DNA from: Corticimicrobacter populi
GTDB taxonomy: Bacteria; Pseudomonadota; Gammaproteobacteria; Burkholderiales; Burkholderiaceae_B
Length of the DNA stretch: 64,000 nucleotides
Reading direction: 5' to 3'
Assembly (NCBI RefSeq): GCF_003123725.1
Contig: NZ_QETA01000003.1
Location: forward strand, 310,001 to 374,000
The notes beneath the pieces are model-generated. The model was not told where the DNA came from. It saw only the letters and a program-made list of their open reading frames with translations, and did no database searches. Shown piece by piece: positions 23,934 through 33,625 of this stretch (position 1 is the first letter of the stretch; the number at the start of each line of letters is the position of its first letter). A program made the translations under genes and the position numbers.

Positions 23934-25100
23934 TCATTCGTAGGGGATGCGTGCAACACTCTCGCGTGCCTGCCGGGAAGGCTCCTTGATCGAAACAAAG
24001 ACAGTCCCGGTATCCGGATCCAGGGTCAGGCTGTTCGGATGCGAAGGCAATGCCACATCGCGGATCACCGTATAGTCATTGGCATCCAGTATCGTGAGGG
24101 TGCCGGCATCACGGTTGGTGACATACACTCGGCCCCGACGCTCATCGACCAACGGCGCGATGGGTGATTGCCCGGTGGGAATGCTCGCTACAGTATGCCC
24201 ATCGGCCGTATCGAAGACAACCACACGGTGCCCTTCGCCCCGTTTCTCGTAGTCGACCAACCCAGCCTTCTGGCGACGCGCCTCGTCCAGTCGTGGCGAC
24301 CCCAGGTCTGTCGCAATCAGGCGTTGACGACTGCGGTCAAGATCAAGATTCAGCAGTTGATCGGCCCGCACTTCCCATTGCATCTCGATCGCCAGGGTTT
24401 GTGCATTCAAGGCAAAAACCTGGCCTTGCAGATTCGAAACATAAAGCATGCCGCCCACCTCGTCCAGCACGATACCTGCTGCGCCCGCACCCAGACCGGG
24501 CACGACCCGTTCCAGCGCCAGCGTACGCGTATCGATGACGTACAGCACGCTGCCCTGCGCGCTCAGTCCCGGTGCATAAAGACGATGCCGCTTCGCATCG
24601 ACGGCCAGCGTGCGCAACAGATGGGGATAGATGGGTTTGTCACCATCCTGTCGCACGGGATCGGCCAATTGCACCACACCAATGACCTCGTCAGTGCCAA
24701 GATCCACGACCGTCACCGATGCATCCAGCGCATTGCCAACGTACAAGCGATTGTCAGCATCGTCCAGCGCCACCCCGAACCCTCTGCGTGCCAGTGGAAT
24801 CCGCGCCTGCACCGACAGATCCTTCGGGTCCAGGCGCAGCACCTGGGACGGATCATGCACGGCATCCTCGCCTCCGGCCGATACCACGAATACAGCCTGG
24901 TGTCGGGGAGAAAACGCCAGTTCGTAAAGCCGCATCCCAATCTCCTGCCGCTGCAACTCAGACAGTCTGGAGCCGATGGCCGGCTCCGCAACAGGTGCCG
25001 TTGCTGCGCCATATACGCCCAAGTGTGCCGTATCTGCACACCCGGCCAGTATTCCCGCGCACAGCAGCAAACTGCCCATTCCCCACGGTTTCATTCGCAT
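23934..25100 (-). CDS. YncE-like beta-propeller lipoprotein
   Basis: 388-residue protein predicted to be an envelope lipoprotein (signal MRMKPWGMGSLLLCAGILAGC, lipobox LAGC). The remainder is repeats of about 45 residues with the YncE/40-residue beta-propeller pattern (for example RLYVGNALDASVTVVDLGTDEVIG, RVYVTNRDAGTLTILDANDYTVIR, TLDPDTGTVFVS). E. coli YncE binds DNA and is induced by iron starvation through the Fur pathway. Here it directly follows the TonB receptor of a FecI/FecR system by 19 bases, so it is likely part of the iron-uptake operon. AGGATAGG precedes the ATG. Its precise role is unknown. Confidence 0.85.
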   Translation of the reverse strand: MRMKPWGMGSLLLCAGILAGCADTAHLGVYGAATAPVAEPAIGSRLSELQRQEIGMRLYELAFSPRHQAVFVVSAGGEDAVHDPSQVLRLDPKDLSVQARIPLARRGFGVALDDADNRLYVGNALDASVTVVDLGTDEVIGVVQLADPVRQDGDKPIYPHLLRTLAVDAKRHRLYAPGLSAQGSVLYVIDTRTLALERVVPGLGAGAAGIVLDEVGGMLYVSNLQGQVFALNAQTLAIEMQWEVRADQLLNLDLDRSRQRLIATDLGSPRLDEARRQKAGLVDYEKRGEGHRVVVFDTADGHTVASIPTGQSPIAPLVDERRGRVYVTNRDAGTLTILDANDYTVIRDVALPSHPNSLTLDPDTGTVFVSIKEPSRQARESVARIPYE

Positions 25101-25119
25101 TTACCTATCCTTTGATTGC

Positions 25120-27552
25120 CTAGAAATCGACACTTGCGGACAGCATGACCGTACGCGGTGCCCCCAGCCACAGCTTGCCGCTGCCCCCACCAGCCCAATA
25201 AGCCTTGTTGGCCACGTTGAGCACATCCGCGCGCAGCGTCACTGCACGTCCATCGATTGCGGTCTGATATCGCAGACCAGCATCAAAAAGCGTCCTGCCG
25301 ACCGTCTTCAGGGTATTGTCACGGCTGAAATATTGTCCCGAGGCAGACTGGACATTGCCCGTCAGGGTCAAGCCCGTCACACCCGGCAGGTCCCACTCCA
25401 CACCCAGCTTGCCCTGCCATTTCGGACGTGCCATGACGAAACTGCCCTCATCCACGCCACCCGCTGTCTTGGTCAGCCTGGCATCCAGATAGGCGATGCC
25501 CCCCATCAGGCGAAAACCGTCAATGGGCTCCCCAAAGAAACCCAGTTCCACGCCTCGGTTGCGCTGTTCACCCTCGAAGGAAAAAAGGTTGCTGACCGGG
25601 TCGATATAGCTGTTGGGCATGCGGATCTGATAGCCGCTCAACGTCGCCGCGAAACTGCCAAGATCGACTTTCACACCTACCTCGTGTTGCTTGGTCTTGT
25701 AGGGTGCGAACAGTTCCCCGGCATTGTTGGTGCCAGTCGGCGCGATAGCCCCTTCTTTCAGGCCTTCGATGTAGTTGCCATAGAGGGACACTTCATCCGT
25801 CACTCTCACCAATAGCGCCACGCTCGGCGTTGTCGCCGAGGCGTCATAGCGTGCCGTACGTTTCCCCGTGGCGGCACTGAAGGTATCACTGACAACGTTC
25901 TGCCGTCTCACCCCCAGCGTCAGCATCACAAGATCGTCGGCAACCGACATCGTGTTGGCGATACCTACGCTGCTCAAGCGTGACTCGGCGGTCTTGGGCA
26001 CATCGGACTTGCGGATCACCGTCTCGGGGGCTGCGCCCCAGGAAGGATCATAAATATTGGTGTACCAATCCTGCGGCAGCAGCCCCACTACCGTCCTGGA
26101 GCGCACTTCCTGCTCATAGAACGAACCGCTCAATGCCAATTCGTGGCGGATCTCCCCCGTGCGCAAACGAGCCATGATGCCGACATCACCCGCCTTTCTA
26201 TCCAGAACCTGACGCTGCTGGCCGAAATTGGTGCGGTATCTTCCCTGCGCATCCATGACGGCAAACGTCACGCCCAGCAAACCGTTGTAATGCGTCATGC
26301 CCTGACCGTAGTTCGCATATACGGTCACGTCCTCGGTCACGTCTGCCTCACCCCGCAACACGAACGCCGAATCTTCCGCGCTGGAAAATGTCCAGTCGGG
26401 CATCAGCGAACGGCGCGGATCGGGTACATCCGGCACACCCAGCCCCGGCGCAATCGTAACGCCACGTGTCACGCCACTGACCTTGTCCCTGTTGCTGTAC
26501 ATATCCGCAGCAAGCCTGACTCGCTCAGAACGCCAATCCAGACCCAGCGCGCCCAGTTGCGCACGCTTTGACTGTCCATCTGCGGCCATATTGCCGTCCT
26601 GGTACAGGCCATTGAACCGTATCCCGAATTGCTGTGCATCACCAAACCGGCGCCCCATATCGAGGTGAGCGCCATACTGGCCATCGGACACGAACATCCC
26701 GGTCAGCCGGGTCAAGGGGGTTTCGGTCGCACGCTTGGGCACCAGATTGATACTGCCGCCAACCGATCCGCCTGGTGGCATGCCGTTGAGCATTGCAGAA
26801 GGCCCCTTGAGCACTTCGACCCGTTCGACCAGTTCCAGTGGCACACGGTTGTAGGGCAGCAAACCGTACAGCCCGCCAAACGCCACGTCGCCCGAACCCA
26901 CATCGAATCCGCGCACCACGAAAGCCTCGCGCACGGTACCGCGCATGCCCATGTCGTATACCGACGCATCGGTCACCCCGACGACACGGGCCAGGTCCTG
27001 TGCCTGCTGTATCGCGTCCTGCGTATAGCTGATGGTACTGAACGGTGTCTCCATGAAATCCTGATAGCCCAGCATGCCGATCCGACTGCCTGTCGCAATC
27101 TTGCCGCCCGCATACACCGGCGTCAGATCGGCACGATAGAGGCCCGTCACATTGACCGGAGCCAGTTGCGTCGTCTCGGCTACCTTCCACAGATTGATCG
27201 TATTGCCCGTACGTGAATACTCAATCCCCGTTCCTGCCAGCAGACGCTTCAACGCCTCCTCTGCCGTCATCTGCCCACTGACCTCCTGGGCAGGCAACCC
27301 GCGTACCAGCTCAGAGGTATAAATGAACTGCAGTGCTGTCTGCTGTCCAAGCTGCAACAGCGCATCACTGAGAGACGACTGCTGGATACTGATCTGGGTC
27401 ACGGCATCCTGTGCATGCACGACCTGTGGCGCAGCAGCCAATGCAACAGAGAAGGCAACGACCAGAGTGGCCGATGACACGGCAGAGATGGCCGCAGTGT
27501 GGCATCGTTTGCCACCAGCCTTGTGTATTGCGGGAATGGTCCGGTCAATCAC
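25120..27552 (-). CDS. TonB-dependent siderophore receptor with STN signalling domain (FecA/FpvA type)
   Basis: 810-residue outer-membrane receptor. After an Ala-rich signal ending about HAQDA comes a secretin/TonB N-terminal (STN) domain (about 53-120, with SLSDALLQLGQQTALQFIYTSELV), the module that signals to a FecR-type anti-sigma factor. A TonB-box-like APVNVTG segment and the plug domain follow (AFVVRGFDV, VELVERVEVLKGPSAMLNGMPPGGSVGG), then the 22-strand barrel ending in aromatic SVDF. It lies downstream of fecI and fecR homologues and so should be controlled by the matching ECF sigma factor. The ferric ligand is not identifiable. Confidence 0.92.
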   Translation of the reverse strand: MIDRTIPAIHKAGGKRCHTAAISAVSSATLVVAFSVALAAAPQVVHAQDAVTQISIQQSSLSDALLQLGQQTALQFIYTSELVRGLPAQEVSGQMTAEEALKRLLAGTGIEYSRTGNTINLWKVAETTQLAPVNVTGLYRADLTPVYAGGKIATGSRIGMLGYQDFMETPFSTISYTQDAIQQAQDLARVVGVTDASVYDMGMRGTVREAFVVRGFDVGSGDVAFGGLYGLLPYNRVPLELVERVEVLKGPSAMLNGMPPGGSVGGSINLVPKRATETPLTRLTGMFVSDGQYGAHLDMGRRFGDAQQFGIRFNGLYQDGNMAADGQSKRAQLGALGLDWRSERVRLAADMYSNRDKVSGVTRGVTIAPGLGVPDVPDPRRSLMPDWTFSSAEDSAFVLRGEADVTEDVTVYANYGQGMTHYNGLLGVTFAVMDAQGRYRTNFGQQRQVLDRKAGDVGIMARLRTGEIRHELALSGSFYEQEVRSRTVVGLLPQDWYTNIYDPSWGAAPETVIRKSDVPKTAESRLSSVGIANTMSVADDLVMLTLGVRRQNVVSDTFSAATGKRTARYDASATTPSVALLVRVTDEVSLYGNYIEGLKEGAIAPTGTNNAGELFAPYKTKQHEVGVKVDLGSFAATLSGYQIRMPNSYIDPVSNLFSFEGEQRNRGVELGFFGEPIDGFRLMGGIAYLDARLTKTAGGVDEGSFVMARPKWQGKLGVEWDLPGVTGLTLTGNVQSASGQYFSRDNTLKTVGRTLFDAGLRYQTAIDGRAVTLRADVLNVANKAYWAGGGSGKLWLGAPRTVMLSASVDF

Positions 27553-27798
27553 GAGAGTTTCCTGATACTAGAATTTAGCCAAAGAATCCTTGCGAAGTGA
27601 CGCCTCCCGGCGGGAAACACGCCCCCTCATTAAGTACGACGAGCGACGCGTCAAAACCCTGAATGAAATCCAAATAAAAGTTGTAACAACAACAATTATT
27701 TTTAAGAATGGATAGCAAGCGCGCACATCAGTACGCCCTTGGCCAAGCCAAGGACTCAAGAACGCAGTCGTGAATGTGTACCGCTTGTGCCTGATGCG

Positions 27799-28791
27799 TC
27801 AGCGCAGCAACGAAAGATCGACACCGCCGTCCGGACGATGCACGACGATGACCGGCATCTGGTTCTGCAAGGCCTGCAGAAAGCCTTCCGCATCTTTGAT
27901 ACTGAAAACGCCCGCCATGCTCAGGCGTTTCAGTCTGCTGTCCGTAAAATGGATGGGCTGGGCCAGGTAGCGGTTCATCTCATGTACCACGCTTTCCAGT
28001 GGCTGGTCCCGGAAAACCACCTTGCCCTGACGCCAGGCGGTAAGCGCAGCGACATCCGCTGACGCGACATGCAGTTGCGCATCGCCACGCACGCTTGCTG
28101 CCAGGCCTGCCGTCAGCAGAGCCTGGTCGCGTGCCCACCAGCGTCCGGATGTCACCTCGACTGTCCCCGACTCAACGGCCACCGAAATCCGGTCCTGTTG
28201 TTTCCGCACGGTGAAAACCGTTCCTGTGACCCGAACATTGACCTCACCTGCCGTCACTAAAAACGGGCGAGCGGTATTGCTGCGCACGTCGAATGCCACC
28301 TCGCCCTCAAGCAGTTCGACGTCGCGGCGATCCCCGTAATAGCGCACCACCAACTGCGTGGCGACATTCATCTCGATGACCGAGCCATCGGGCAAGGTCT
28401 CCGCTCGTTGCTCTCCATGCACCGTTGCGTAGCGCAAGACCTGTTCCGGATACTCCAGCAGATGGCTGTAGCCAAACACGCCTACCGCGACAGCCACGGC
28501 ACAGCTTGCGCCCGCCCCCACCAGCCAGCGCCGACGGGTGCGTTGCCGACACGCTTCTGCTGGCTCTGGCGCCATCAGCAATTCCCGCAGCGTATCTTCC
28601 GGCACCAGACTGGTAGCCTGCCAGATCTCATCCAGCGCCCGGTATTCGTGTTCGTTGCGCGGATCGGCCTGACGCCACTGCCGAAAATGAGCCTGCTCGG
28701 CAACAGTGAAATGACCGGAATGCACGCGGGCAAACCAATAGGCGGCAGCATCGCGCGGATCGTCAGGAAGTGTTGGGCTGTCTGTGCTCAT
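27799..28791 (-). CDS. FecR-family anti-sigma/signal transducer
   Basis: 330-residue inner-membrane regulator. An N-terminal cytoplasmic DUF4880-like part (DPRDAAAYWFARVHSG, FRQWRQADPRNEHEYRALDEIWQ, with the Trp residues that bind the sigma factor) precedes one membrane helix (about residues 88-108) and a periplasmic FecR domain (LPDGSVIEMNVATQLVVRY, VELLEGEVAFDV, TGTVFTVRKQQ) plus C-terminal STN-like DUF4974. The ATG at 28791 is preferred over 28827, which would overlap fecI. It relays receptor occupancy to the FecI-like sigma factor encoded just upstream. Confidence 0.9.
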   Translation of the reverse strand: MSTDSPTLPDDPRDAAAYWFARVHSGHFTVAEQAHFRQWRQADPRNEHEYRALDEIWQATSLVPEDTLRELLMAPEPAEACRQRTRRRWLVGAGASCAVAVAVGVFGYSHLLEYPEQVLRYATVHGEQRAETLPDGSVIEMNVATQLVVRYYGDRRDVELLEGEVAFDVRSNTARPFLVTAGEVNVRVTGTVFTVRKQQDRISVAVESGTVEVTSGRWWARDQALLTAGLAASVRGDAQLHVASADVAALTAWRQGKVVFRDQPLESVVHEMNRYLAQPIHFTDSRLKRLSMAGVFSIKDAEGFLQALQNQMPVIVVHRPDGGVDLSLLR

Positions 28792-28813
28792 TGCTGAATA
28801 CCTGGGTCCAGAC

Positions 28814-29320
28814 TCAGTGCGGGGCATGGTTCTGCAACCGTTCCCTGAGATATCTGGCGGCCCGGATCATGTATTTTTCGACCATGTTGACGGAAATGCC
28901 CAACTGCTGGGCGATCTCCTGCTGGCTGTATCCCTCCAGCTTGTGCAGCAGAAAAACCTGCCGGCACTTGAGTGGCAACTCCTGCAATGCGTCTTTCAGG
29001 GAACACACCAACTCGGTTGTCCGTACATGCGCATCAGGATCACCCAGCAGGGGATGCTCATCCTCGCCGAGCTCATGCAACGGCACGACATCCAGCAACC
29101 GTGCCTGGCGGTGCTTGTCGATCAGGCGGTTGCGCACGCTGCGATGCAGATAGGCTCCGGGATTGACCAGTGCAGCGGCATCATGCTCCAGCACCTTGAC
29201 GATCGTATCGTGCGTGGCATCCTCGGCATCGGCCCGGCTGTCAGCCCGTCGCACCCACGTCCCGACCAGCTCGCCGTAATGGCTGAGCCAACCTTTTCTG
29301 GACACAGGTGAGCGTGACAT
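28814..29320 (-). CDS. FecI-family ECF sigma factor
   Basis: 168-residue extracytoplasmic-function sigma factor. Region 2 is visible as ADSRADAEDATHDTIVKVLEHD...NPGAYLHRSVRNRLIDKHRQ, and region 4 as DALQELPLKCRQVFLLHKLEGYSQQEIAQQLGISVNMVEKYMIRAARYLRERL, the helix-turn-helix that reads the -35 element. A FecR gene follows, 22 bases after the stop. The ATG at 29320 is used; the upstream TTG is unconvincing. It would drive the receptor gene at 27552 when iron is scarce and the siderophore is bound. Confidence 0.93.
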   Translation of the reverse strand: MSRSPVSRKGWLSHYGELVGTWVRRADSRADAEDATHDTIVKVLEHDAAALVNPGAYLHRSVRNRLIDKHRQARLLDVVPLHELGEDEHPLLGDPDAHVRTTELVCSLKDALQELPLKCRQVFLLHKLEGYSQQEIAQQLGISVNMVEKYMIRAARYLRERLQNHAPH

Positions 29321-29362
29321 GGATGACAGAAACAACGGCAGGTGTATCGAACTCGATATAGT

Positions 29363-29381
29363 AGCAATGATTCTTATTGTC
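29363..29381 (-). promoter_or_regulatory. Fur-box-like sequence upstream of fecI
   Basis: On the minus strand this 19-mer matches the Fur consensus GATAATGATAATCATTATC at 13 of 19 positions, with the AATCATT core intact. It lies 43 bases before the fecI start, where a Fur-repressed promoter is expected. It is consistent with iron-regulated expression of the signalling set; the alignment is by eye. Confidence 0.6.
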
Positions 29382-29450
29382 CAGCATGGAAAACTTGAAC
29401 CTGCCGTCTCCTCTTTGCCATCAGGATGTGCTCAGCAACCTCGCAGCCAA

Positions 29451-29480
29451 GAAAAAAGGCGACCCTGACCGGCGTCGCCT
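29451..29480 (-). terminator. intrinsic terminator of ppa
   Basis: Reading the minus strand, AGGCGAC pairs with GTCGCCT over a 10-nt loop and is followed by a run of six T residues. It sits 43 bases after the ppa stop codon. Confidence 0.8.
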
Positions 29481-29522
29481 ATTTCACCTGCAACCGCCCG
29501 TCCTCACGGACAGGCCGATAAA

Positions 29523-30062
29523 TCACGCGTCGTTCTGCAGACGCCAGGCCTCGGCGCTCTTCAGGATTTCGGCACGGGCGGCTTCCGGGCCTTGCCAGCC
29601 GGTCAGCTTGACCCACTTGCCTTTCTCGAGATCCTTGTAATGCTCGAAAAAGTGGCGGATACGCTCGATTTCCTCGATCGGCAGATCGTCGATGGACTGG
29701 ATCTTGCGATAGACCGGATACAGCTTGTCGATGGGCAGCGCCAGCAGCTTGGCATCGCCACCGCCTTCGTCTTCCATGTTGAGCACACCAATGGCGCGGC
29801 AGCGGATCACGGCACCGGCCTGGATCGGGAACGGAGTGATCACCAGTACGTCGGCGGGGTCACCATCATCGGAGATCGTCTGCGGAATGTAGCCATAGTT
29901 GCACGGATAGTGCATGGCGGCCAGCATGAAACGGTCGACGAACAGCGCGCCCGAATCCTTGTCCACCTCGTACTTGATCGGGTCGGCATTCATCGGAATT
30001 TCGATGACGACATTGAAATCATCCGGCAGGTTCTTGCCTGCTCCGACATTCAAAAGACTCAT
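29523..30062 (-). CDS. ppa: inorganic pyrophosphatase
   Basis: 179-residue soluble family I pyrophosphatase, hydrolysing PPi to phosphate and so driving biosynthetic reactions. The metal-binding motif is in [10 protein letters not shown] (three Asp), preceded by [10 protein letters not shown], with [18 protein letters not shown] and [16 protein letters not shown] also conserved. It has a full-length family size. It follows the hemY-like gene on the same strand across 28 bases but has its own terminator downstream. Confidence 0.97.
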   Translation of the reverse strand: MSLLNVGAGKNLPDDFNVVIEIPMNADPIKYEVDKDSGALFVDRFMLAAMHYPCNYGYIPQTISDDGDPADVLVITPFPIQAGAVIRCRAIGVLNMEDEGGGDAKLLALPIDKLYPVYRKIQSIDDLPIEEIERIRHFFEHYKDLEKGKWVKLTGWQGPEAARAEILKSAEAWRLQNDA

Positions 30063-30090
30063 TTTCTACCTTGTATGTAAAAAGTGGAAA

Positions 30091-31614
30091 TCAGTAGGCA
30101 GCGGGCTTGTCGCTGTCCGTGCGTGCCGCCTCTGACGATGCGGCAGGCTCTTCGGTACCCAGTGAAGCGGCAGGGATCGGCGCACTGTCGAAATACTCAT
30201 GGAAGGCATCATCACGATCGCTGCTGGCGACCACGGCTTCGTGGCGCGACGGTAGCACACCACCGTGCACATCGTAGTCGCTGATGCCATCACGCTGGTG
30301 CAGGATATCCGGAGAATCGGCCGTCTGGGGATCGGGCAGGACAAAATCCTCGGGATTGTCGGCCACCAGGTGATGCGGATCGGCCTGTACGTCTGCGGCC
30401 GGCAATGCCGCCGACGCGGCCAGGTCGGGCAGACCCACGCTGGCCGCAGTGGCCTGGCGCAGATAGGACAGTGCGTCATCGCGCCGTCCCAGGCGATCGC
30501 TCAGACTGCCCAGCAACGCATAGGTGCCGGCTGTCGGCTGTATGGCGAGACTGCGGCGCAGGTAACGCTCAGCCTGCCCCCAGATCTGCCCATGCAGACA
30601 CAGCACGCCCATGGCACGCAGCAGGTCGGGATGATCGGGATGATCCTTGAGCCAGCGCACGGCCTTGCTCAGGCGGCGCTGTACATCGGCAGGGGCGCAG
30701 CGTGCATAGGCAGCCAGCAATTCGGGATCGAGCTGCACATCGAGCGCGGACTCCAGCACCTTGCTGGCCTCGCTGCCCTGCTCCTGGGCATCGAACAAGC
30801 GGGCCGCAGCCAGGGCAACCGGCGGCAAGGTGCGCTCCGTGGACTTGAGGGACTTCCAGACCGTGCGCCAGTCGTCGCCAGCCTCGAGCAGGCGACCGGC
30901 GGCTGCAACACCAATGATGCGTTCCGCCTCTGTCTGCTCCAGCGCCTTGCGCTTGAAAAGCGCGCGAGCCAGCAGGTAGGCCTGTTCGTGATGCGCCAGA
31001 TCGACATGCGCACGCAGCAACAGACGGGTAATGTTGACGTAGCGTGCGCCTTCTTCGTAAGGCAGCGTCTGCAGTTTTTCCAGTGCCGCCTGCGGCTGTC
31101 CCTGTTCCAGCAACAGTTCGGCCCACAGGGCACCGACGGCATCGACCAGAGCCTTCTCGCCGGCAAACTCCTGGGCCTGCCGCAGCAACTCATCGCGGCG
31201 GGTATAGGCCGCCTGGGCATGAGCCGCCCGTGCCGCCGACAGGGCCGCCAGAACCTTGCGATTGTGGTTGCGCGTCTGCCCAAGCAGCTTGGTCAGGTCT
31301 TTTTCGGATTGGGCATAACGTCCTGCCAGCAGACCGATCCAGCCACGCTCGAGGCGATTGTCGTCACGATGCTGGGCACGCCGGCCGCGCCAGCCGCGCC
31401 AGCGCCCCGGCACCGACAACAGCCAGCTCAGGAAGCGCAGACCGACATACAGCAGGATGAACGAACCGACGATCAGGGCCACGGCCAGCATGATCGATAG
31501 CTCGATGCGATACGGCGGCACCAGGATGACGACATTGCCGGCATGCTGTCGCAGAAACACTGCCGCCGCCACTGCGACGACCGCCAGGAGCAGAGTCCAG
31601 AACCAGGCTCTCAT
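30091..31614 (-). CDS. hemY: HemY-like TPR membrane protein
   Basis: 507-residue protein beginning with two membrane helices (MRAWFWTLLLAVVAVAAAVFL and SIMLAVALIVGSFILLYVGL) followed by the HemY N-terminal block GRWRGWRGRRAQHRDDNRLERGWIGLLAGRYAQSEKDL and several TPR-like repeats. It belongs to the HemY of proteobacterial hem operons, a protoporphyrin-related protein of unclear function, not the Bacillus protoporphyrinogen oxidase. The ATG at 31614 follows AGGAATAATGCC and lies 4 bases after the hemX stop. A C-terminal Pro/Asp/Ser-rich tail of about 100 residues is variable. Confidence 0.9.
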   Translation of the reverse strand: MRAWFWTLLLAVVAVAAAVFLRQHAGNVVILVPPYRIELSIMLAVALIVGSFILLYVGLRFLSWLLSVPGRWRGWRGRRAQHRDDNRLERGWIGLLAGRYAQSEKDLTKLLGQTRNHNRKVLAALSAARAAHAQAAYTRRDELLRQAQEFAGEKALVDAVGALWAELLLEQGQPQAALEKLQTLPYEEGARYVNITRLLLRAHVDLAHHEQAYLLARALFKRKALEQTEAERIIGVAAAGRLLEAGDDWRTVWKSLKSTERTLPPVALAAARLFDAQEQGSEASKVLESALDVQLDPELLAAYARCAPADVQRRLSKAVRWLKDHPDHPDLLRAMGVLCLHGQIWGQAERYLRRSLAIQPTAGTYALLGSLSDRLGRRDDALSYLRQATAASVGLPDLAASAALPAADVQADPHHLVADNPEDFVLPDPQTADSPDILHQRDGISDYDVHGGVLPSRHEAVVASSDRDDAFHEYFDSAPIPAASLGTEEPAASSEAARTDSDKPAAY

Positions 31615-31618
31615 GGCA

Positions 31619-32797
31619 TTATTCCTGTGCGCCGGACTCGGCCGGCAGTGCTGCCTTGGCACGCGCAGCCTCCAGCGCATGCAGGCTGTTGCCAATATCC
31701 GGAATATCGGCCTTGATCGGTGCCTGGGCCAGGGCTTCAACCTGGGTGAAGGCACGGGCAACGTCGACATTCTGCATGTCGAAATACTGCGACAGCGCAC
31801 GCGCCACAATATCAAGCTCACTCTTCCAGACATCAGGCTGGCGGGCCAGCAAGGCCACCTGTGCCGTCAGCAGTCGCTGGCGCAGGTTGCTGCGCAACTG
31901 GCTGGCCTGGTCGGGCGACAGCAACAGGGCATCCGGCGCATCAATGCGCTGGACCTTGACCAGATTGGAAAATTCGCCGGCAATCGCATGACCCAGGCGA
32001 CCTGGCCAGGTTTCCATCTCGGCGCGCCAGCGTACCCACCACGAGGCATCAGGATCCACCACCAGCGTCGCCGGCACAGCGGCGCTGTCGCCTGCTGTCG
32101 CCACAGGAGGCTGGGCTGCAGGCGAGGCATCGATCACGGCATTCACGCCTGGTGCCAGCAAAGGCAGAGTATCGATCTGGCGAACCAGCGCATCGACACG
32201 CCGCGACAGTGCCGGGATATCAACCTGGGGCGTCATGCGCAGGCGTTCGAGATCGCCATTGACCGCCTGCAGCACCATCGCGAAACCGGGCCGGTCGGCG
32301 CTTGCCAGGCGGGCCTGTGCCGTTTCCAGCGCCACGATGGCATTGCCGACCTGTCCGGCCAGGCGCAATTGCTGGCTGGCCAGGGTCAGGATGCGATCAA
32401 GATCATTGGAAAGAACGACATCGCCGCCCTCGTCCGTCAGGTTCTGCCAGGCTTGCTCCAGCACCTGGTAGCGGCTGCTGAGATCGGTCAGTTTTTCTTC
32501 AAGTGCCTGCACCTTGGCCTGCTGGCCCTGGGCAATGTCACGCGCCTCGTCAGCCTGTCGCTGGGTCTGCTGCAACTGCGTTTCGACCGTGCTTAGACGG
32601 CCGGCCAGTTCACGACCGCCCTGCTGGAACTCCTGGCGCTGGTACCACAGCGCGCTCAACAGCGCGGCAATCACCAGCACAGCCAGCAACAGTATGGTCA
32701 GCCAGCCTCCCTTGCCGCCACGCCGGGCAGATTCGGGCTGGGTCTCGGCGGCAGCCTGCCGGGCAGGTGCCTCAATCTCGGGTGTGATATCGGTCAT
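31619..32797 (-). CDS. hemX: HemX-like membrane protein
   Basis: 392-residue protein with an Arg/Gly-rich start, one membrane helix (about 31-50: GWLTILLLAVLVIAALLSALW), a long coiled coil with many Gln/Glu (about 55-115), and a C-terminal domain of unknown fold. The pattern matches HemX (uroporphyrinogen-III C-methyltransferase-like annotation), which in proteobacteria lies between hemD and hemY. No methyltransferase motif is visible. Its start overlaps the hemD stop by four bases (ATGA), so translation is coupled. It probably has a scaffolding role in heme synthesis. Confidence 0.88.
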   Translation of the reverse strand: MTDITPEIEAPARQAAAETQPESARRGGKGGWLTILLLAVLVIAALLSALWYQRQEFQQGGRELAGRLSTVETQLQQTQRQADEARDIAQGQQAKVQALEEKLTDLSSRYQVLEQAWQNLTDEGGDVVLSNDLDRILTLASQQLRLAGQVGNAIVALETAQARLASADRPGFAMVLQAVNGDLERLRMTPQVDIPALSRRVDALVRQIDTLPLLAPGVNAVIDASPAAQPPVATAGDSAAVPATLVVDPDASWWVRWRAEMETWPGRLGHAIAGEFSNLVKVQRIDAPDALLLSPDQASQLRSNLRQRLLTAQVALLARQPDVWKSELDIVARALSQYFDMQNVDVARAFTQVEALAQAPIKADIPDIGNSLHALEAARAKAALPAESGAQE

Positions 32798-33624
32798 AGC
32801 CTGGATTGTAATATGTTGTCGGTTCCTGCCTGCCGCGCGGTCAGAAAAGCGTGTAACAAACTATCGTCCAGCGGCTGGCTCGTCACAACCCGGCGGCAAT
32901 CGCGAGCACCAGCATACAAGGTTTCAAGACAGGATTGGGTGATGCGCGGATGCGTTGTGATGAAACAACATGTACGCCACCACTCCTCCCATCCCAGCGC
33001 CATCACACGCACATGGAGCGCCCGAAAACTCTCGATACTGCTCAGCAGCCAGGTGACGGTCAGTCCCTCTCTCTGCCAGATCTGCAAGGTCTCGGTAGCC
33101 GCTTCGGTCCAGGCCGCCGGAACACGGCGATAGACCGGCAGCAGATCAACCTGGATACCTCTCAATCGCAACTGTTCGGCCAGCCAATCCCGTCCTTGCT
33201 CGCCGCGTACGATCAGGACGCGGCGCAACTGCTCCAGTTCAGGCTGCAGCAAGCGCCACAGCGCCTCTGAATCCAGGCCCTCGCGGGTATCGCTGGGATA
33301 CAGCAACCGAGCTTCGGATGTCAGAACACCGGTAGCACGCAAAGCATCGGCACTGCCCGGCCCGACCATGGCTGCCAGGGTGTCAGATGGCCAGTGCCAG
33401 CCTTCTCCTGCCTGCTGCCGCATTCCCTCGACATAGAGACGGGCGGCATTACCACTGACAAACATCACCAGATCGTAATCTGCCGGCGCACGCCAGGCCA
33501 CATGATCCAGGGATTCTATGGTCATGGCAGGCAACATCAACACCTGCCAGTCCTGTTGCACCAGATGCGCCGCCAGCGTCTCGTTGCGCCCCTGGGGCCG
33601 GGTCAGAACGGCGCGCCGCACCAC
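32794..33624 (-). CDS. hemD: uroporphyrinogen-III synthase
   Basis: 276-residue enzyme that closes hydroxymethylbilane to uroporphyrinogen III with ring D inversion. Family blocks: RAVLTRPQGRNETLAAHL, DYDLVMFVSGNAARLYVEG, MVGPGSADALRATGV, LIVRGEQGRDWLAEQLRLRG and LSSIESFRAL. The start is a GTG at 33624 (or 33621), one base after the hemC stop; a long reading to 34362 is a wrong-frame shadow of hemC and is rejected. An AGGCAGGG sequence precedes the GTG. The C-terminus overlaps hemX by four bases. Confidence 0.9.
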   Translation of the reverse strand: MVRRAVLTRPQGRNETLAAHLVQQDWQVLMLPAMTIESLDHVAWRAPADYDLVMFVSGNAARLYVEGMRQQAGEGWHWPSDTLAAMVGPGSADALRATGVLTSEARLLYPSDTREGLDSEALWRLLQPELEQLRRVLIVRGEQGRDWLAEQLRLRGIQVDLLPVYRRVPAAWTEAATETLQIWQREGLTVTWLLSSIESFRALHVRVMALGWEEWWRTCCFITTHPRITQSCLETLYAGARDCRRVVTSQPLDDSLLHAFLTARQAGTDNILQSRL

Positions 33625-33625
33625 G

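Noticed and set aside
29377-29640. 87-codon plus-strand frame beside ppa
   Set aside because: It runs over the ppa terminator and into ppa antisense, with no coding signs.
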